Part shown: positions 61,851 to 64,000 of the stretch, piece after piece
How the letters are laid out: every line of letters begins with the position of its first letter
Position numbering within the stretch: the stretch's first letter is position 1
Source of the DNA: Alphaproteobacteria bacterium
GTDB lineage: Bacteria > Pseudomonadota > Alphaproteobacteria > Micropepsales > Micropepsaceae
Assembly (NCBI GenBank): GCA_947467345.1
Contig: CANIHD010000016.1
Coordinates: 1 to 64,000 of the forward strand
DNA: 64,000 bases
Direction: 5' to 3'
Program-made: the position numbers and the translations under genes
Notes under the pieces: model-generated
Seen by the model: the letters and a program-made list of their open reading frames with translations, nothing else
Database searches by the model: none
What the model was told of the DNA's origin: nothing

Positions 61851-62411
61851 ATGATAAAAATCTAATTCCTAGGCGCCACCGCCCTGGTTCTCGCGTCGCT
61901 TGCGTTTATTGCACCCGCTTCCGCCCAAGATGCCCAGACGAGCTTCTACGGAGCGATCGGCTATTCGTTCGTCACGTCGGACTATGAAAGTGATAACGTC
62001 ACCTTGGGCGCCCTTGGAGGCAAACTTGGCGTTCGGTTCATGCAAAATTTCGGCGTCGAGGGTGAAGCCCACTTCGGCGTTTCTAACGATCAGATTCCAT
62101 GTTCCGCCTGCACTGACGATATCGATGCAGAACTCAAGCACGACTACGGAATTTATTTCGTCGGCTTCGTTCCGCTGAATCCGAATTTCGATCTATTCGC
62201 CCGCATCGGTTACGGCGAAGCCAAGGCTAAAAGTTCAGTTGGCAGCGTCTCCGTATCATCGACGGACAGCGGATTTCGCTGGGGCGCCGGCGGTCAATTC
62301 TTTTTCGACGGCGTGAACGGCCTTCGTGCCGAATACACCAATTCCGGTAATCTGGATGACAACGATTTCGAAGCGGACATCTTTACGCTGTCGTACACAC
62401 GGCGTTTTTGA
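61851..62411 (+). pseudogene. Outer-membrane beta-barrel gene with an in-frame stop at codon 5
   Basis: GAAGGA 7 bases before ATG 61851 is a good start, but the frame reads MIKI and then TAA at 61863. The same frame then continues as a perfect signal-peptide remainder (FLGATALVLASLAFIAPASA-Q) and an OmpA/porin-like barrel: FYGAIGYSFVTSDYE, KLGVRFMQNFGVEGEAHFGV, NFDLFARIGYGEAKAK and a C-terminal Phe (FTLSYTRRF), 180 residues in all. Either the gene was inactivated recently by one substitution, or the stop is a sequence error, or translation restarts downstream (no good start is visible). The terminator at 62431 is intact. Confidence 0.7.
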
Positions 62412-62430
62412 TTTGGCTTGATTTAAAAGG

Positions 62431-62460
62431 ACGCGGCGAGCGATTGCCGCGTCTTTTTTC
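62431..62460. terminator. Bidirectional terminator
   Basis: GACGCGGC and GCCGCGTC form a perfect 8-bp stem with an 8-base loop, followed by six T on the plus strand and preceded by AAAA (T-run for the minus strand). It lies between the barrel gene and the convergent NAD regulator. Confidence 0.88.
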
Positions 62461-63471
62461 TTAGCTGCGCCGCGCTGGCGCTCTCGGCGCAAGTCGCACA
62501 CCAGGCGCGGGGCGTTCCCGCAAGACTTCGCGCCGGAAACGAAATTGTTCGGCCGGCCTTCCGCCCATGCTGCGCGAAAGCCGTCCCGTGCCTTCCACCA
62601 GGCCCTGGCTTTCCACCAGCCGGCGAAAATTTTGCTTATGCAGTCGAATGCCGGACAAGGCTTCGACGGTGCGTTGCAATTCCAGAAGCGTAAACTCGGC
62701 CGGCATAAGTTCGAAAACGACCGGACGGTATTTCATCTTGCCGCGTAAGCGTCCCATGGAAGTCGCTAAAATCCGGCGATGATCGAATTTCATTTCGCGG
62801 CCGAGTGTACCGGCAGGTGCGGAAACACCACCTCGATCGCGCAAAGCCTCCGCAACGAGGCCGGATTCATACAGCAGCTCGTAGCGCTCTAAAACTTTCT
62901 CTTCGTCCCAATTGATGCCGTCCGTGCCGAAAGATAGTTGCACGCGGACGCGGCGCCGTTCGCGCTGCGCCGCATCTATGCCTGCGGCCACAAAGGTTTG
63001 CAGCCCGGGAAGAATTGCGGCGTCGATGATGGATGGCTTTGTTCCGCGCCAATCTTCCCACGGAAAATAGCTGTACCAATCGTGCCACTCGGTCTGTGTT
63101 GCGGCTTTGCCCGACGATGCATGGGTCAGAGCGAGATAACCCACCGAGAGTACGCGCGGCCCTTCACCGGGTTTAGTGAGATGGCGGCCGCGGTCGCCGA
63201 ATGTGTAGAGCTGCTCGACATAACCAAGCTGAAGCCCTGTCTGTTCCTCCACCCATGTGCGCAACCCTATTTCCAGCGTGCGATGTGCGACAGGATCGAA
63301 GGTACCGAAGGGTAGGGCATCGCTGGTGCCCGGCCGATGCACCACCATGGCGCGCGGGCGATCGTCTTTCACCGACACGATGGCCGCCGAAAGTCCCATG
63401 AGCACGGCGTTCGGATCGTCGGTCCGGGCGGCGGCAACTTTATGGAGTGCGGTCTTCTTGGTGGCGGTCAT
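62461..63471 (-). CDS. nadQ: NUDIX-like NAD regulator (NadQ-type)
   Basis: About 336 residues from ATG 63471 (an ATG at 63480 is also possible). A NUDIX-like N-terminal domain (MGLSAAIVSVKDDRPRAMVV, TLEIGLRTWVEEQTGLQLGYVEQLYTFGDRGRH) with a degenerate Nudix box is followed by a linker and a C-terminal winged helix (FTLLELQRTVEALSGIRLHKQNFRRLVES). This is the layout of alphaproteobacterial NAD regulators that repress nad genes and sense an NAD metabolite. It lies 0.9 kb from nadABC. The name rests on my memory of the family. Length and position agree; binding is inferred. Confidence 0.8.
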   Translation of the reverse strand: MTATKKTALHKVAAARTDDPNAVLMGLSAAIVSVKDDRPRAMVVHRPGTSDALPFGTFDPVAHRTLEIGLRTWVEEQTGLQLGYVEQLYTFGDRGRHLTKPGEGPRVLSVGYLALTHASSGKAATQTEWHDWYSYFPWEDWRGTKPSIIDAAILPGLQTFVAAGIDAAQRERRRVRVQLSFGTDGINWDEEKVLERYELLYESGLVAEALRDRGGVSAPAGTLGREMKFDHRRILATSMGRLRGKMKYRPVVFELMPAEFTLLELQRTVEALSGIRLHKQNFRRLVESQGLVEGTGRLSRSMGGRPAEQFRFRREVLRERPAPGVRLAPRAPARRS

Positions 63472-63514
63472 GCTCTGCATTTCACGGCGCGGGCGCACGA
63501 ATGCAAGCCCGCTT

Positions 63515-64000
63515 CTAGACAGACAGCAGCTTGAACCTCTCCTGGTAAAGGAGCTGTGCCTCTTGCGCGGGGAGCGGCACCAAACGTGGCACGGTCGCAC
63601 CGCTGGGTGTTCCGAAGAACTCTCGCGCCTCGGTGACGGAAAACCCCGCGAGCTGCGTGGCCTCAAAATAAGCCGCGAAACGGTCGGCCTTCTTGATGAG
63701 CAGCGTTTCCTGAGGTGTCAACGCCGAGGGGAGCCCAAAACGCATGTGAATGGCGCCGAGGAGCCTCAATTCGAAAGCCTTGTAATCGAGCCCGACAGCC
63801 GCCTTAAACGGGCTGATCAAATCGCCGATCACATATTCTGCGGAGTCGTGGAGAAGCGCGGCTAGGCGCAAAGCCGAGGCCCCGCGCGGCCGCAATTCGC
63901 TGACGATTTTTTCGACCAGCACGCAATGCTGCGCCACCGAGAAGGCGTGGCTGCCGCTGGTCTGTCCGTTCCAGCGCGCCACGCGGGCAAGACCGTGTGC
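63515..64000 (-). CDS. HD-domain hydrolase, YfbR-like, 5' end beyond the window
   Basis: The visible 162 residues begin AHGLARVARWNGQTSGSHAFSVAQH at the window edge and the frame stays open there, so the GTG at 63980 is not the true start. HD ligands are in the SVAQHCVLVE region and ALLHDSAEYVIGDLISP, then KKADRFAAYFEATQL. YfbR-like enzymes are 5'-deoxynucleotidases. It is upstream of the NAD regulator, 43 bases apart, and probably co-transcribed with it. Confidence 0.85.
   Translation of the reverse strand, partial: AHGLARVARWNGQTSGSHAFSVAQHCVLVEKIVSELRPRGASALRLAALLHDSAEYVIGDLISPFKAAVGLDYKAFELRLLGAIHMRFGLPSALTPQETLLIKKADRFAAYFEATQLAGFSVTEAREFFGTPSGATVPRLVPLPAQEAQLLYQERFKLLSV

Overview
The window is about 60% GC and almost entirely coding. 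It reads as the chromosome of an alphaproteobacterium. The evidence is a CcrM-type GANTC methyltransferase next to rnhB, an ATP synthase Fo operon with a b' subunit, nagZ-scpA-scpB, a DUF2842 gene, and a nadABC operon beside a NUDIX-type NAD regulator. A Rhizomicrobium/Micropepsaceae-like host is my guess; I cannot fix the genus. No tRNA, rRNA or CRISPR array was seen.

Bases 1-4850 are a decayed accessory region. Imperfect 55-base direct repeats (163-217 and 2067-2121) flank an AT-richer segment carrying a small secreted protein and an outer-membrane barrel. Around these lie an H-NS-like nucleoid protein and 5'-truncated remnants: a PepSY-like protein, a helicase-like mobile-element protein, a SRAP protein, a TerB-like protein and a pirin. 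A 64-base inverted-repeat element sits exactly where the SRAP gene lost its 5' end.

4970-8972 encodes exported proteins: two paralogues of an uncharacterised family, a carboxypeptidase-regulatory/heme-c/Vgb-propeller fusion, and an SH3-like protein. 9313-18225 is housekeeping: DUF2842, heme A synthase, MetY with a CoA-binding protein and an enoyl-CoA hydratase, rplM-rpsI, argC, threonine aldolase, erpA, dgt. 18283-27164 holds a SPOR protein, nagZ-scpA-scpB, an MFS exporter, a yybP-ykoY Mn riboswitch with its UPF0016 Mn exporter, rnd and aspS.

27237-39060 is a genome-maintenance and energy block: the Fo operon (atpI-B-E-F'-F) with a strong promoter, smc, a DsbA-like protein and dciA, mutY, ccrM, rnhB and a SplB-like radical SAM protein. 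The ccrM promoter region has seven GANTC sites in 86 bases. 39159-57938 holds DUF2064, a hypothetical, moaB, a lytic transglycosylase, a family-4-like uracil-DNA glycosylase without its Fe-S cysteines, ETF-QO, a TPR lipoprotein, DUF6152, ispE, a polyprenyl synthase, DUF2007-methyltransferase, glyQS, ppdK and a SleB-type hydrolase.

58064-64000 is the NAD module: nadA-nadB-nadC from a promoter overlapped by a palindrome, an outer-membrane barrel gene with an in-frame stop at codon 5, the NAD regulator, and an HD hydrolase cut by the window end.
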